64,000 bases of DNA, from assembly GCA_001404055.1 (NCBI GenBank), contig CXTY01000036.1, positions 1 through 64,000 of the forward strand. Direction: 5' to 3'. The translations under genes and the position numbers were made by a program. The notes beneath the pieces are model-generated. The model ran no database searches and was not told the origin of the DNA. It saw only the letters and a list, made by a program, of their open reading frames with translations. This DNA is from Roseibium album. GTDB lineage: Bacteria > Pseudomonadota > Alphaproteobacteria > Rhizobiales > Stappiaceae. Numbering within the stretch: the first letter of the stretch is position 1; each line of letters starts with the position of its first letter. Positions 8,604-18,749 of this stretch are shown piece by piece.

Positions 8604-9809
8604 TTGTCCCAGCGCCTTTTGATCAACGCCAACCTTGCGACGCTTGCCGCGACTGGTGAGCCCTACGGCTTGATTGAGAACGGTGCAGTGCTGATCGACG
8701 GTGACCGGATAGGTTGGGCCGGACCCGTTTCAGATCTTCCGGAGAGCTATTCCAGTCTCGCAAAAGAAGATCTCGGTGGTCGTCTCATCACGCCTGGTCT
8801 GATTGATTGTCACACGCATGTTGTTTTTGGCGGTGACCGCGCACGCGAGTTTGAAATGCGGCTTGAAGGCGCAACTTACGAAGAAGTTGCACGTGCTGGC
8901 GGCGGCATTGTCTCAACCGTTTCAGCAACCCGTGCGGCAAGCGAAGAGGAACTGCTTTCGGCAGCCCTTGCCCGCGTAGACGCCCTGATTGCCGAAGGCG
9001 TCACGGCACTGGAAATCAAATCCGGCTACGGCCTGGATCAGGAAACCGAACTGCGCATGCTGCGCACCGCGCGCCGCATTGCAAGCGAACGACCCGTTCA
9101 CGTTCGCACCAGTTTCCTCGGCGCACATGCCGTTCCTCCGGAATACAAAGGACGGCCTGACACCTATCTGCGGGAGGTTTGCCTGCCAACGCTAGAGGCA
9201 GCGCATGCAGAGGGACTTGTTGATGCGGTCGATGGATTCTGTGAAGGGATCGCCTTTTCACCAGAACAGATCGCCCTGGTTTTCGATGCGGCCAGGGAAC
9301 TGGGCCTGCCCGTCAAACTCCATGCCGAGCAGCTGTCCAACCTCGGTGGAACCGCACTCGCAGCCTCCTACGGTGCGTTATCAGCCGACCATCTGGAATA
9401 TCTGGATGAAGCTGGCATCCAGGCCATGGCCGAAAGCGGGTCGGTTGCCGTCCTGCTTCCAGGTGCTTTCTACACACTTCGCGAAACCCAACAGCCGCCG
9501 CTGGAGCTCTTGAGAAAACACAAGGTGCCCATCGCACTGGCAACTGACTGCAATCCCGGGTCCTCTCCCCTCGCATCATTGCTGCTCACAATGAACATGG
9601 GCTGCACCTTGTTCCGCATGACACCGGAAGAGGCGCTGGCAGGCGTTACCCGCGAGGCCGCAAAAGCTCTTGGACTGGATGATCAGGGAACACTTGAAGC
9701 CGGGAAGCGGGCCGACCTTGCCATCTGGAATGTCAAACATCCGGCGGAGCTCAGCTACCGGATTGGTTTCAACGCACTTGATAAACGCATATTTGGAGGC
9801 TCTGAATGA
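8604..9809 (+). CDS. hutI: Imidazolonepropionase HutI
   Basis: This 401-residue metal-dependent amidohydrolase opens the ring of 4-imidazolone-5-propanoate to give N-formimidoyl-glutamate. Visible motifs are [10 protein letters not shown] (residues about 69-78), the SFLGAHAVP segment, [10 protein letters not shown] and ATDCNPGS. The start is a TTG at 8604 with GGAG 7 bases upstream. The nearest ATG, at 8597, is out of frame, so the TTG start is well supported. The stop overlaps the hutH start as ATGA, so translation is coupled. It is the first gene of the forward hut operon. Confidence 0.93.
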   Translation: MSQRLLINANLATLAATGEPYGLIENGAVLIDGDRIGWAGPVSDLPESYSSLAKEDLGGRLITPGLIDCHTHVVFGGDRAREFEMRLEGATYEEVARAGGGIVSTVSATRAASEEELLSAALARVDALIAEGVTALEIKSGYGLDQETELRMLRTARRIASERPVHVRTSFLGAHAVPPEYKGRPDTYLREVCLPTLEAAHAEGLVDAVDGFCEGIAFSPEQIALVFDAARELGLPVKLHAEQLSNLGGTALAASYGALSADHLEYLDEAGIQAMAESGSVAVLLPGAFYTLRETQQPPLELLRKHKVPIALATDCNPGSSPLASLLLTMNMGCTLFRMTPEEALAGVTREAAKALGLDDQGTLEAGKRADLAIWNVKHPAELSYRIGFNALDKRIFGGSE

Positions 9810-11362
9810 GCACCCTCACCCTGACGCCAGGCTCTGCAACGCTGGCGGACCTTGAACGAATTTACAGAGAACAGCTCCCGGTTCGTATCGACCGTTCCGC
9901 TGAAGCGGCCATCAACCTGGCCGCCGAAAGGGTCGCGATCGCCGCTAGCGGCGAAGACGCTGTATATGGTGTGAACACCGGCTTTGGTAAATTGGCCAGT
10001 GTCAAAATCGCGTCTGAAGATACGGCGACACTTCAACGCAATTTGATCCTGTCCCATTGCTGTGGGGTTGGCGAAGCACTGGACAACACGACCACGCGTT
10101 TGATGATGGCATTGAAGCTGCTTTCGCTTGGGCGAGGTGCATCCGGCGTACGCTTCGAAGTTCTCAAGCTGATCGAAGATTGCCTTGAGAAAGGTGTCAC
10201 GCCGGTTATCCCGTCTCAAGGCTCCGTTGGTGCATCTGGCGACCTTGCGCCGCTTGCCCATATGGCTGCAGTACTTCTCGGCGAAGGCGAAGCCGAGTTT
10301 GAAGGTGAACGTTTGCCGGGTAAGAAAGCGCTCGAGAAAGCCGGTCTTTCGCCCGTTGTGCTCGGTCCCAAGGAAGGTCTGGGGCTCATCAACGGCACAC
10401 AGTTTTCGACAGCCTGTGCGCTCGTTGCGCTCTTCGACACCTGGCGGTTGGCGGAAGCCACGCTTGCGACCGCAAGCCTTTCCACCGATGCCATCATGGG
10501 ATCAACTGCACCGCTGCTGCCGGAAATTCACGAGTTGCGCGGCCATCGCGGGCAGATCGAGGTCGCCAAGGCCATGCGCGACATCATGGACGGCTCTGAA
10601 ATCCGCGAAAGCCACCGCGAAGGCGATACCCGCGTTCAGGATCCCTATTGCATCCGCTGTCAGCCCCAAGTCGCAGGTGCCTGTGTTGACCTGTTGCGCA
10701 TGGCAGCCAGAACACTTGAGATCGAGGCTAATGCGGCAACGGACAATCCGCTCGTGTTAATCGAGGCCGATCGGATCGTTTCGGGCGGTAACTTTCACGC
10801 AGAACCGGTTGCCTTCGCAGCCGACCAGATCGCGTTGGCAATCGCTGAACTTGGAGCAATCGCCCAGCGCCGTGTCGCGCTTATGGTGGACCCGACCCTT
10901 TCGTTTGACTTACCACCGTTCCTCGCAAGGGACCCGGGCCTGAATTCCGGCATGATGATTGCCGAAGTCACGACCGCTGCACTGATGAGCGAGAACAAGC
11001 ACCTTGCGAACCCCTGTTCGACAGACTCCACACCAACCAGCGCCAATCAGGAAGACCATGTGTCCATGGCAGCCCACGGTGCGCGGCGATTGGCGCGGAT
11101 GAATACCAACCTGTCTCATATTCTTGGTGTCGAATTGCTCTGCGCCAGCGAAGGCATCGAGCACAGGGCTCCGCTGAAGACCAGCCCGGCCCTCCAAACG
11201 GTGATTGCCAAGCTTCGCGTGGACGTTCCCGCTCTTGAAAAAGACCGCTACATGGCCCCGGACCTTGAAGTCGCGGCCAGCCTGGTCAGATCCCGTGCAC
11301 TGGTTTCAGTGATTTCTGAAGATCACATGATCAAATTGGAATCCATCCATGCAGCCGGTTGA
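9806..11362 (+). CDS. hutH: Histidine ammonia-lyase HutH
   Basis: This 518-residue enzyme deaminates L-histidine to urocanate. The autocatalytic MIO prosthetic group forms from Ala143-Ser144-Gly145 in the motif [12 protein letters not shown]. The length fits the family (500-520). Further family marks are YGVNTGFG near residue 54, [11 protein letters not shown] near 280 and the NQEDHVSM loop near 415. GGAGG lies 6 bases before the ATG. It overlaps hutI by four bases and hutG by fourteen, indicating a tightly packed operon. Confidence 0.95.
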   Translation: MSTLTLTPGSATLADLERIYREQLPVRIDRSAEAAINLAAERVAIAASGEDAVYGVNTGFGKLASVKIASEDTATLQRNLILSHCCGVGEALDNTTTRLMMALKLLSLGRGASGVRFEVLKLIEDCLEKGVTPVIPSQGSVGASGDLAPLAHMAAVLLGEGEAEFEGERLPGKKALEKAGLSPVVLGPKEGLGLINGTQFSTACALVALFDTWRLAEATLATASLSTDAIMGSTAPLLPEIHELRGHRGQIEVAKAMRDIMDGSEIRESHREGDTRVQDPYCIRCQPQVAGACVDLLRMAARTLEIEANAATDNPLVLIEADRIVSGGNFHAEPVAFAADQIALAIAELGAIAQRRVALMVDPTLSFDLPPFLARDPGLNSGMMIAEVTTAALMSENKHLANPCSTDSTPTSANQEDHVSMAAHGARRLARMNTNLSHILGVELLCASEGIEHRAPLKTSPALQTVIAKLRVDVPALEKDRYMAPDLEVAASLVRSRALVSVISEDHMIKLESIHAAG

Positions 11363-12194
11363 TGTTCTTCAGGGCGATGGCCCGATAATCCTGGGTGTTC
11401 CCCATTCGGGTACACATGTGCCGGAAGAAATTTGGGATCGGCTCAATTCGACCGGACACAAACTTGCCGATACTGACTGGCATGTTGACCGTCTTTATTC
11501 AGGGCTGTTGCCCGGCGTGACCATGGTGAAGGCCAATTTCCACCGCTATGTCATTGACGCCAACCGGGACCCGGAAGGTATCAGCCTCTACCCCGGACAA
11601 AACACAACGACTCTTTGTCCAACCACGGATTTCGATGGTCGGCCCATTTACCTGGAGGGACAGGAACCGGGAACGGAAGAAATCGAGTCCCGCCGCCTCG
11701 CCTGGCACGCCCCCTATCACGCAGCCCTGCAAGTTGAGCTTGAGCGCGTGAAAGTAAAACACGGGATCGCCATACTCTACGACTGCCACTCGATCCGTTC
11801 AAAGGTGCCATTTCTCTTTGAAGGAAAGCTGCCTGACTTCAGCACAGGTACAAACAACGGCTCAACCTGCGATCCGGCAATTGAAGACGCAGTTGTCAGG
11901 CTGACCAAATCAGCGCCGGGTTACACATCTGTATTGAACGGTCGTTTCAAGGGTGGCTGGACAACACGCCACTATGGCCGTCCTGCAGAAGGCTTTCACG
12001 CCATTCAGATGGAATTGGCCCAGTGCACTCACCTTTCAACAGAAGACACGCCCTTTTCCTATGACGAAGAAAAGGCATCAAAACTGCGTTCGCACCTGAA
12101 AGAGGTACTTGGAGCTTTGGAAAGCTGGGCTCTTGAAGCTGGCAGGGATGTTGCAGACGGCGCGCGAACCATAAATCAAATCGAACACCAGTGA
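11349..12194 (+). CDS. hutG: N-formylglutamate deformylase HutG
   Basis: This 281-residue member of the FGase family hydrolyses N-formyl-L-glutamate to glutamate and formate, the last hut step. Family motifs include VPHSGTHVP near residue 16, [10 protein letters not shown] near 40, DANRDPEG near 70 and the central YDCHSI motif near 145. The start overlaps hutH by 14 bases. The formate it releases could feed the formate dehydrogenase encoded a few kilobases downstream (inference from proximity and pathway chemistry). A second, diverged FGase-family protein is encoded at 50380-51177. Confidence 0.92.
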   Translation: MQPVDVLQGDGPIILGVPHSGTHVPEEIWDRLNSTGHKLADTDWHVDRLYSGLLPGVTMVKANFHRYVIDANRDPEGISLYPGQNTTTLCPTTDFDGRPIYLEGQEPGTEEIESRRLAWHAPYHAALQVELERVKVKHGIAILYDCHSIRSKVPFLFEGKLPDFSTGTNNGSTCDPAIEDAVVRLTKSAPGYTSVLNGRFKGGWTTRHYGRPAEGFHAIQMELAQCTHLSTEDTPFSYDEEKASKLRSHLKEVLGALESWALEAGRDVADGARTINQIEHQ

Positions 12195-12204
12195 GGAGAT
12201 CGTG

Positions 12205-13878
12205 ATGTCCAATCCACGTCACAACACCCGCGATATTTTCCCGCCGACCGGCACAGAGCTCAATACCAAGTCCTGGCTGACGGAAGCGCCTTTGCGCATG
12301 TTGATGAACAACCTGCATCCGGATGTTGCTGAAAACCCGCATGAGCTGGTTGTCTATGGCGGTATTGGCCGCGCAGCTCGCACATGGCAGGACTTCGACA
12401 GGATCGTTGCCAGCCTGAAGCAACTTGACGAAGACGAAACACTGCTGGTCCAGTCCGGCAAACCGGTTGGTGTATTCAAGACCCACAAGGACGCGCCGCG
12501 TGTTCTGATAGCAAATTCGAACCTGGTGCCGAACTGGGCAAACTGGGATCACTTCCACGAACTCGATAAAAAGGGCCTGGCCATGTACGGCCAGATGACC
12601 GCCGGGTCCTGGATCTATATCGGCACGCAGGGCATCGTTCAGGGCACCTATGAAACCTTCATGGAAGCCGGACGTCAGCACTACGGTGGCGACCTGAAAG
12701 GACGCTGGATCCTGACCGGCGGTCTTGGCGGAATGGGCGGTGCGCAGCCGCTCGCAGCGGTCATGGCCGGTGCCTGCTGTCTTGCCGTTGAATGTGATGA
12801 AAAAAGCGCTGATTTCCGCCTCCGCACCCGTTATGTCGACGAAAAGACGCATTCCATTGACCAGGCACTGGAATTGATCGACGGCTGGACCAAGGCCGGG
12901 GAAGCAAAATCTGTTGCGTTGATCGGCAACGCAGCTGACGTCTTTGCCGAACTGGTCAAGCGCGGCGTAAAACCAGACATCGTCACTGACCAGACGTCCG
13001 CACACGATCCAATCAACGGCTACCTGCCGCAAGGCTGGACCGTCGCCGAATGGCGCTCCAAGGCCGAGACCGACCCGAAGGCGGTCGAAAAAGCCGCTCG
13101 CGCTTCCATGAAGGTGCATGTTGCCGCGATGGTCGACTTCTGGAATGCGGGCGTTCCAACCCTCGATTATGGCAACAACATCCGCCAGGTCGCCCTTGAA
13201 GAGGGCCTGGAGAACGCCTTTGCATTCCCCGGTTTTGTCCCGGCCTACATCCGACCGCTGTTTTGCCGCGGCGTCGGCCCGTTCCGCTGGTGCGCTCTGT
13301 CAGGTGATCCGGAGGACATCTACAAGACCGATGCCAAGGTGAAGGAACTCATTCCGGACGACCAGCATCTGCACAACTGGCTCGACATGGCACGTGAACG
13401 CATTTCGTTTCAGGGATTGCCGGCGCGTATCTGCTGGGTCGGCCTCGGCCAACGTCATCGTCTTGGTCTTGCTTTCAACGAAATGGTTCGCACCGGCGAA
13501 CTGAAAGCACCGATCGTGATCGGCCGGGATCACCTGGACAGCGGTTCGGTTGCTTCGCCCAACAGGGAAACAGAATCCATGCAGGACGGTTCGGATGCAG
13601 TTTCCGACTGGCCACTGCTGAACGCCCTTTTGAACACCGCGTCAGGTGCCACCTGGGTGTCGCTGCATCACGGCGGCGGTGTCGGCATGGGATTCTCGCA
13701 GCACTCCGGCATGGTCATCTGCTGTGACGGAACGGAAGACGCTGACCGGCGCATCGGTCGGGTGCTTTGGAACGACCCGGCAACGGGCGTGATGCGTCAC
13801 GCTGATGCCGGATACGAGATCGCGCTCGATTGCGCAAAAGAACAGGGGCTCAACCTGCCGGGAATTCTCGACCAGTAA
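12205..13878 (+). CDS. hutU: Urocanate hydratase HutU
   Basis: This 557-residue enzyme adds water to urocanate to form imidazolonepropionate, using tightly bound NAD+. The glycine-rich nucleotide-binding segment [13 protein letters not shown] lies near residue 173. The C-terminal segment with [17 protein letters not shown] near 352 and the [15 protein letters not shown] motif near 490 are characteristic. The ATG at 12205 is chosen over a GTG three bases upstream; an AGGAG site lies 6 bases before it. The gene ends 50 bases before a TRAP binding-protein gene, so the operon probably continues. Confidence 0.94.
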   Translation: MSNPRHNTRDIFPPTGTELNTKSWLTEAPLRMLMNNLHPDVAENPHELVVYGGIGRAARTWQDFDRIVASLKQLDEDETLLVQSGKPVGVFKTHKDAPRVLIANSNLVPNWANWDHFHELDKKGLAMYGQMTAGSWIYIGTQGIVQGTYETFMEAGRQHYGGDLKGRWILTGGLGGMGGAQPLAAVMAGACCLAVECDEKSADFRLRTRYVDEKTHSIDQALELIDGWTKAGEAKSVALIGNAADVFAELVKRGVKPDIVTDQTSAHDPINGYLPQGWTVAEWRSKAETDPKAVEKAARASMKVHVAAMVDFWNAGVPTLDYGNNIRQVALEEGLENAFAFPGFVPAYIRPLFCRGVGPFRWCALSGDPEDIYKTDAKVKELIPDDQHLHNWLDMARERISFQGLPARICWVGLGQRHRLGLAFNEMVRTGELKAPIVIGRDHLDSGSVASPNRETESMQDGSDAVSDWPLLNALLNTASGATWVSLHHGGGVGMGFSQHSGMVICCDGTEDADRRIGRVLWNDPATGVMRHADAGYEIALDCAKEQGLNLPGILDQ

Positions 13879-13928
13879 CATATCGGCAGAACACACTGAA
13901 ACCAGACCTTGAAATGAAGGGGAACACC

Positions 13929-15026
13929 ATGAAAAGACGTGATTTTCTGAAAGCAGGTGCAACAGGAACTGCTGCTGCAGCCGCAACCACACTGGCAGCA
14001 CCAGCAATTGCACAAGACGTACGCCAATGGCGCATGGTCACCGCATGGCCGAAGAACCTGCCAGGACCAGGCGTTGCCGCGCAGATGCTGGCTGACCGGA
14101 TCACTGCACTCTCCGGTGGCCGGATCGAAGTCAAACTCTTTGCCGCTGGCGAAATTGTTCCGGGCAACGGCGTGTTTGATGCAGTTGGTCAGGGAACTGC
14201 TGAGCTTTATCACGCGGTTCCAGCCTATTGGGGTTCCAAGTCCAAGGGCATCCTGCTGTTTGGTTCGCAACCTTTCGGATTGACGGCACCTGAACAGGCT
14301 GGCTGGCTGATCCATGGCGGTGGTCAGGCGCTTTATGACGAGATCTATTCGCGCTTCAACTTGAAGCCATTCCTATGCGGCAACTCAGGTCCACAATGGG
14401 CCGGCTGGTTCCGTACTGAGATCAACAGTGTCGACGATCTGAAGGGCCTGAAGTTCCGCTCAACCGGCCTCGCCTCAGAAATGTGCTCCAAGCTCGGTAT
14501 GGCGGTTCAGGCCATGAGCGGCCCTGCCATGTTCCAGGCCCTGCAGTCCGGCGCGCTTGATGCTGGTGAGTTCATTGGTCCTTGGACAGACAGTGCCCTT
14601 GGCTACTATCAGATTGCCAAGAACTACTATTGGCCGGGTGTTGGCGAACCTTCTTCCGCTGAAGAATGTGCCGTCAATCTCGACGCCTACAACGAGTTGC
14701 CGGACGACCTGAAAGAAGTCGTCGACCGGGCTTGCGCCAGTCTCTACAATGAAGTGCTGACCGAATACAACACCAAGCACGCTCAGGCATTGACCCAGCT
14801 GGTCAACGAGCATGACGTAATGGTCCGCAAACTTCCGGATGACGTAATAATCGCCATGGGCAACGCTGCTGGCGAAGTCATTGCAGACTTGCGCGCAAGC
14901 GACGACGAACTGGTTCAACGCATCACCGAAAGCTTCCTTGGCTACCGGAAACTGATGCGTGAATACATGCCATACGCAGACAATGGCCAGATGAACGCGC
15001 GTCTGCTCGACTACAAATACGACTGA
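13929..15026 (+). CDS. TRAP transporter solute-binding protein DctP (hut-linked)
   Basis: This 365-residue protein is a periplasmic receptor of a TRAP transporter, exported by the Tat route: it starts KRRDFLKAG, followed by an Ala-rich hydrophobic segment and an APAIA cleavage site near residue 29. Family marks are the LKGLKFRSTGL motif (the arginine pairs with the carboxylate of the ligand) and FQALQSGALDAGEF. It resembles the TakP-type receptors that bind 2-oxo acids or related carboxylates. It directly follows hutU, so urocanate or another histidine-derived carboxylate is a reasonable candidate ligand (inference only). The TRAP membrane genes follow after a repeat element. Confidence 0.88.
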   Translation: MKRRDFLKAGATGTAAAAATTLAAPAIAQDVRQWRMVTAWPKNLPGPGVAAQMLADRITALSGGRIEVKLFAAGEIVPGNGVFDAVGQGTAELYHAVPAYWGSKSKGILLFGSQPFGLTAPEQAGWLIHGGGQALYDEIYSRFNLKPFLCGNSGPQWAGWFRTEINSVDDLKGLKFRSTGLASEMCSKLGMAVQAMSGPAMFQALQSGALDAGEFIGPWTDSALGYYQIAKNYYWPGVGEPSSAEECAVNLDAYNELPDDLKEVVDRACASLYNEVLTEYNTKHAQALTQLVNEHDVMVRKLPDDVIIAMGNAAGEVIADLRASDDELVQRITESFLGYRKLMREYMPYADNGQMNARLLDYKYD

Positions 15027-15087
15027 AGTTAGCCGGCTAACTTCATACAAATACATGGAGGGACCATGCGGCCCCTCTTACTCTACG

Positions 15088-15200
15088 TTGTCATCCCCGC
15101 GAAGGCGGGGATCCAGAATCCACAAGCCTTGGAACCTTTTTCCAAGAAGCTGCGGCATACTGGTTCCCGGATCTCCGCTGCGCTCCGTCCGGGATGACAA
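15088..15200. repeat. Palindromic intergenic repeat element between dctP and dctQ
   Basis: A 113-bp element is bounded by perfect 10-base terminal inverted repeats (TTGTCATCCC and GGGATGACAA). It contains an internal hairpin, CCCCGC-GAAG-GCGGGG at 15095-15110, and a second GC-rich stem near the right end. This architecture matches the dispersed REP/RIME-like repeats common in alphaproteobacterial chromosomes. It sits inside an operon and would form strong RNA structure between the receptor and permease genes. Only one copy occurs in this window. Confidence 0.75.
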
Positions 15201-15276
15201 TTGAGAGATCTTCTGGTCCAACTCCGCTATGGGTAACACTGGATCTGAACCGACTTCTTAGGCAGGACAGAACGCG

Positions 15277-15780
15277 ATGGAAAAGCTGGCCAGCGCACTT
15301 GAGCGCGTCAATTTCGTAATAGGCAACACGCTCTGCTGGGCAGCTCTTGGCATGCTCCTGTTGCAGTTCGTGATCGTACTTTTGCGTTATGTCTTCGGCT
15401 ACAGCTTCATTTTTCTAGATGAAGGTGTTCTCTATTTCCACGCCGCGATCTTCATGCTCGGCGCCGGTTATACGTTCCTGGTGAATGCGCACGTCCGGGT
15501 TGATATTTTCTATGCCAAATGCACAGAGCGGACGAAGGCCAAGATTGACCTGTTCGGTCACCTCTTCCTGCTGACACCTGCTCTACTGGTCCTGATCTGG
15601 TTTTCCTGGCCCTCTGTTCGTGGAAGCTGGGTGATCCTTGAAGGCCCTATCTCGGTCGGCGGCATTCCGGCGTCCTTCCTGTTGAAGTCACTTATTCCTG
15701 CTTACTGCGTCTTGCTGTTGATCCAGGGACTGGCGGCCTTTATCCATGACATTCTTCGCCTGAAAGGCACACCCGCATGA
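15277..15780 (+). CDS. TRAP transporter small permease DctQ (hut-linked)
   Basis: This 167-residue membrane protein has four predicted helices (about 18-40, 50-72, 93-113 and 133-155) and the family motifs LRYVFGYSFIFLDE near residue 36 and VNAHVRVDIFY near 70. It forms the membrane complex with DctM. Its stop overlaps the dctM start by four bases (ATGA). It is separated from dctP by about 250 bases holding the repeat element, an unusual gap for a TRAP operon. Confidence 0.9.
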   Translation: MEKLASALERVNFVIGNTLCWAALGMLLLQFVIVLLRYVFGYSFIFLDEGVLYFHAAIFMLGAGYTFLVNAHVRVDIFYAKCTERTKAKIDLFGHLFLLTPALLVLIWFSWPSVRGSWVILEGPISVGGIPASFLLKSLIPAYCVLLLIQGLAAFIHDILRLKGTPA

Positions 15781-17327
15781 GCCTGCCTCTCGACCTCATC
15801 ATGTTCGGGGCCCTGATCGGATTTATTCTTCTGGGATACCCGGTCGCTTTCACCATCGCGGGTGTTGCGACCGGATTTGCCTTGCTTGGCTGGATGCTCG
15901 GCGACTTCAACATCCAGCTGATGGGCGCAATGGGACAGCGCTTTTTCGGCGTACTCACAAATCCGGTCTTGACGGCCATTCCGCTCTTTGTGCTGATGGG
16001 TGTCATTCTGGAGAAAAGCCGCATAGCGGAAGAGCTTCTGGAAACGATGGCTCGCCTGTTCGGAAAAATGAATGGTGGTCTCGGCGTCTCGGTCATTCTT
16101 GTCGGCGCACTTCTGGCGGCCTCTACAGGTATTGTCGGCGCAACGGTCGTTGCCATGGGCCTCATCGCACTGCCGACGATGTTGCGTAACGGCTATGACC
16201 CAAGACTCGCCTCAGGCATGGTTTGCACTGCTGGTACACTCGGCCAGATCATCCCACCTTCGACGCTCCTGATCATTCTTGCCGATGTGATGTCCAACGC
16301 TTTTCAGCAAGCGCAATATGCGCAGGGCAAATTCACGATTGAAACCATTTCTGTCGGCCAGACATTTGCCGCAGCCATGGTGCCGGGCCTGCTGCTGGTC
16401 GTTGTCTATTGTATTTACATTCTAGTCCGCGCCCGGCTGTTTCCTAGCGATGCGCCGGCCATGAAGGAGCATGTCGACAAGCCTTCGGGGAAGGAAGTCC
16501 TCGGCGCCATTGTTCCACCCATCCTGTTGATCTTCGCCGTTCTCGGCTCGATCCTCGGCGGCATAGCCTCACCCAATGAAGCCGCATCGGTTGGCGCCAT
16601 TGGTGCCATTTTGCTGGCTGGGCGTCGTCTGGGCATTTCAACCAGACTGATCATCCTTGCAACAGCAGCGCTGCTCGTTCTTGCCGTTGCGGCCACACTT
16701 CTCCCGGTCCGACTGCAACGCTCGGATGTCACTATCGGCGGGTATATCCTGGCTATCATCTATGCTGGACTTGGCGTTTTCGCGCTTGGTGTCGTGCTAC
16801 GCATTTTGAAAGCTGCAATTTCAGACGGGCTCCTGAAAGCCTCACTGCTTTCAACCCTCACAGTAACCTCGATGATCTTTGCCACCATCCTGATGGCAAG
16901 TTTCTTCTCTCTCGTATTTGTCGGTCTCGGTGGTGAAGACCGCGTCCACGCCATTCTCAACGAGATGCCAGGCGGGGCGACTGGCGCGCTGATCTTTGCC
17001 ATGCTGTTTGTCTTCGTGCTCGGCTTCTTTCTCGACTTTGTCGAAATATCGGTGATCCTTCTTCCGGTTCTGATCCCGCCACTCATCCTGATGGGCATAG
17101 ACCCGATCTGGCTGACGGTTCTGATCGCGATAAACCTGCAGACATCCTTCCTGACACCTCCATTCGGCTTTTCATTGTTTTATCTGCGGGGTGCAGCGCC
17201 GAAGGAAATCACCACCGGCCAGATTTATCGCGGCGTGGTTCCCTTCATTGGTTTGCAGATCCTGGCTGTCGGCATTCTCTGGCTCTTTCCGATCATCGCC
17301 ACCTGGCTACCTCGTTCGCTTTATTAA
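15777..17327 (+). CDS. TRAP transporter large permease DctM (hut-linked)
   Basis: This 516-residue multi-pass protein is the sodium-coupled transport subunit. It contains GALLAASTGIVGATVVAMG near residue 107 and IIPPSTLLIILADVM near 160 in the N-terminal half, and NLQTSFLTPPFGFSLFYL near 455 in the C-terminal half. It is about 80 residues longer than a typical DctM because of extra helices in the middle (roughly 275-345), a feature of the TakM-like subgroup, which agrees with the TakP-like receptor. It lies downstream of hutIHGU and dctPQ on the same strand. Confidence 0.9.
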   Translation: MSLPLDLIMFGALIGFILLGYPVAFTIAGVATGFALLGWMLGDFNIQLMGAMGQRFFGVLTNPVLTAIPLFVLMGVILEKSRIAEELLETMARLFGKMNGGLGVSVILVGALLAASTGIVGATVVAMGLIALPTMLRNGYDPRLASGMVCTAGTLGQIIPPSTLLIILADVMSNAFQQAQYAQGKFTIETISVGQTFAAAMVPGLLLVVVYCIYILVRARLFPSDAPAMKEHVDKPSGKEVLGAIVPPILLIFAVLGSILGGIASPNEAASVGAIGAILLAGRRLGISTRLIILATAALLVLAVAATLLPVRLQRSDVTIGGYILAIIYAGLGVFALGVVLRILKAAISDGLLKASLLSTLTVTSMIFATILMASFFSLVFVGLGGEDRVHAILNEMPGGATGALIFAMLFVFVLGFFLDFVEISVILLPVLIPPLILMGIDPIWLTVLIAINLQTSFLTPPFGFSLFYLRGAAPKEITTGQIYRGVVPFIGLQILAVGILWLFPIIATWLPRSLY

Positions 17328-17532
17328 GGCTCGACCCGACGAAAGCGAGAGCCTGGTCTAGGTCAGAAGGCACCAACTGCAATCAAAGCATGTTGGTTGT
17401 CCGGTGCGCTGTGAATAGTATGGCCTTGTGTCGACTAATCGACGGCTTGAGAGGAAATGGTTTTGGCCTGTAGCTGCCAAGCTTCCACAAAGCCGCGCAA
17501 ACGCAAAAAACAATGCTAGGGCGAAGGAAATC

Positions 17533-17913
17533 ATGGATCAGGATCTGTTTGAAAAAGGCTTGGAACAACGCAAGGCAACACTGGGTACAGAATATGTAGA
17601 GAAGAACCTGGAAGCCGCAGACGACTTCACGCGTCCCTTTCAGGAAGCCATGACGGCCTGGTGCTGGGGTTTTGGTTGGGGCGATGATGTGATCGACGCC
17701 AAGACCCGCTCCATGATGAACCTTGCCATGATAGGCGCGCTCGGCAAGATGACCGAGTGGGAAATCCATTGCAGGGGCGCTCTGAACAACGGCGTCACCA
17801 AGGAAGAAATCAGGGCAATCATTCACGTGGTTGGCATCTACTGCGGCGTGCCGCAATCCCTTGAATGCTTTCGAGTGGCCAAGAAAGTCCTCGAAGAGCA
17901 CAGCTCTGAATAA
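17533..17913 (+). CDS. Carboxymuconolactone decarboxylase / AhpD-like family protein
   Basis: This 126-residue small helical protein belongs to the CMD family, with the core motif TRSMMNLAMIGALGK near residue 57 and NGVTKEEIRAIIHVVGIYCGVP near 83. The AhpD-type CxxC is absent: a single Cys in YCGVP is retained, so a peroxidase role is unlikely and the PcaC-like branch fits better. The substrate is unknown. The ATG at 17533 is chosen because of an AGGAAA site 5 bases upstream. It lies about 205 bases after dctM and may share its transcript. A lactone or hydrolysis step on the imported compound is possible but unproven. Confidence 0.8.
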   Translation: MDQDLFEKGLEQRKATLGTEYVEKNLEAADDFTRPFQEAMTAWCWGFGWGDDVIDAKTRSMMNLAMIGALGKMTEWEIHCRGALNNGVTKEEIRAIIHVVGIYCGVPQSLECFRVAKKVLEEHSSE

Positions 17914-18041
17914 GACCAAACCTATCGCTGTTTTCCTGGCTTGCACCCGAAAACCTGCCTAAGTGGAACAAAGCGCAACTCAGGTGTGGATTTTTTTGTG
18001 TTTTACGTTATTTTTTCCCTTAGCCGGGAGAAAAAGCGAAA

Positions 18042-18749
18042 ATGAGCAGCTTCTGGGATGCGCTTGCCGGGTCGTTCGGTCTTGTCATTGCGCTTGATCC
18101 TGACCTGATGGAAATCATTGGCCTGTCAATGCGGGTCACCCTCACTGCTGTCTTTCTCGCTTGCCTCATTGGACTACCGCTCGGGGCCGCAGCCGGAACA
18201 TTTCGTTTTCCGGGTCGCACCCTGTTGTCGGTGGTCCTCAACGCGTTGATGGGGCTTCCTCCCGTCGTTGTTGGATTGTTTGTCTACCTGCTCCTATCTG
18301 CTTCCGGCCCGCTTGGGCCCTTGCGCCTGCTCTACACACCAACGGCAATGATCATTGCGCAGATGGTCATCGTGACGCCCATCGTCGCCGCGCTCACCCG
18401 GCAGGTTGTTGAGGACTTCAACAGCGAATACGCAGAGCAATTTGCGTCAATGGGCGTTGGACCGCTGGATCGACTGATGTCCCTTCTCTGGGATGGACGC
18501 TACAGCCTGCTGACCGTCGCATTGGCCGGCTTCGGGCGAGCTGTTGCTGAAGTTGGAGCCGTCATCATTGTCGGCGGCAACATCAATCATGTAACCCGGG
18601 TCATGACCACCACGATCGCACTGGAGACATCCAAGGGTAACCTGCAGTTGGCCATGGCGCTCGGCATTGTCCTTTTGACCATCGCTTTTGTCGTCAACGC
18701 CTGTGTCATGGGCCTTCGGGCCACTGCAGTGAGGTCAGCCTATGCGTGA
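18042..18749 (+). CDS. tupB: Tungstate ABC transporter permease TupB
   Basis: This 235-residue inner-membrane permease has five to six helices. The cytoplasmic coupling loop is recognisable near residue 135-165 (EYAEQFASMGVGPLDRLMSLLW, then GFGRAVAEVGAVIIVGG). It pairs with the ATPase encoded immediately downstream: its stop overlaps that start by eight bases. Assignment to tungstate rather than molybdate rests on the TupA-type binding protein in the same operon. Its position beside formate dehydrogenase genes suggests it supplies tungsten for the FDH cofactor. Confidence 0.88.
   Translation: MSSFWDALAGSFGLVIALDPDLMEIIGLSMRVTLTAVFLACLIGLPLGAAAGTFRFPGRTLLSVVLNALMGLPPVVVGLFVYLLLSASGPLGPLRLLYTPTAMIIAQMVIVTPIVAALTRQVVEDFNSEYAEQFASMGVGPLDRLMSLLWDGRYSLLTVALAGFGRAVAEVGAVIIVGGNINHVTRVMTTTIALETSKGNLQLAMALGIVLLTIAFVVNACVMGLRATAVRSAYA

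Noticed and set aside
11947-13119. 390-codon minus-strand frame over hutG and hutU
   Set aside because: It lies opposite conserved hut genes and shows no family resemblance.
15088-15200. Repeat considered as a CRISPR fragment or insertion sequence
   Set aside because: There is one copy only, no spacers and no transposase gene; terminal inverted repeats and GC-rich hairpins fit a REP-like element.
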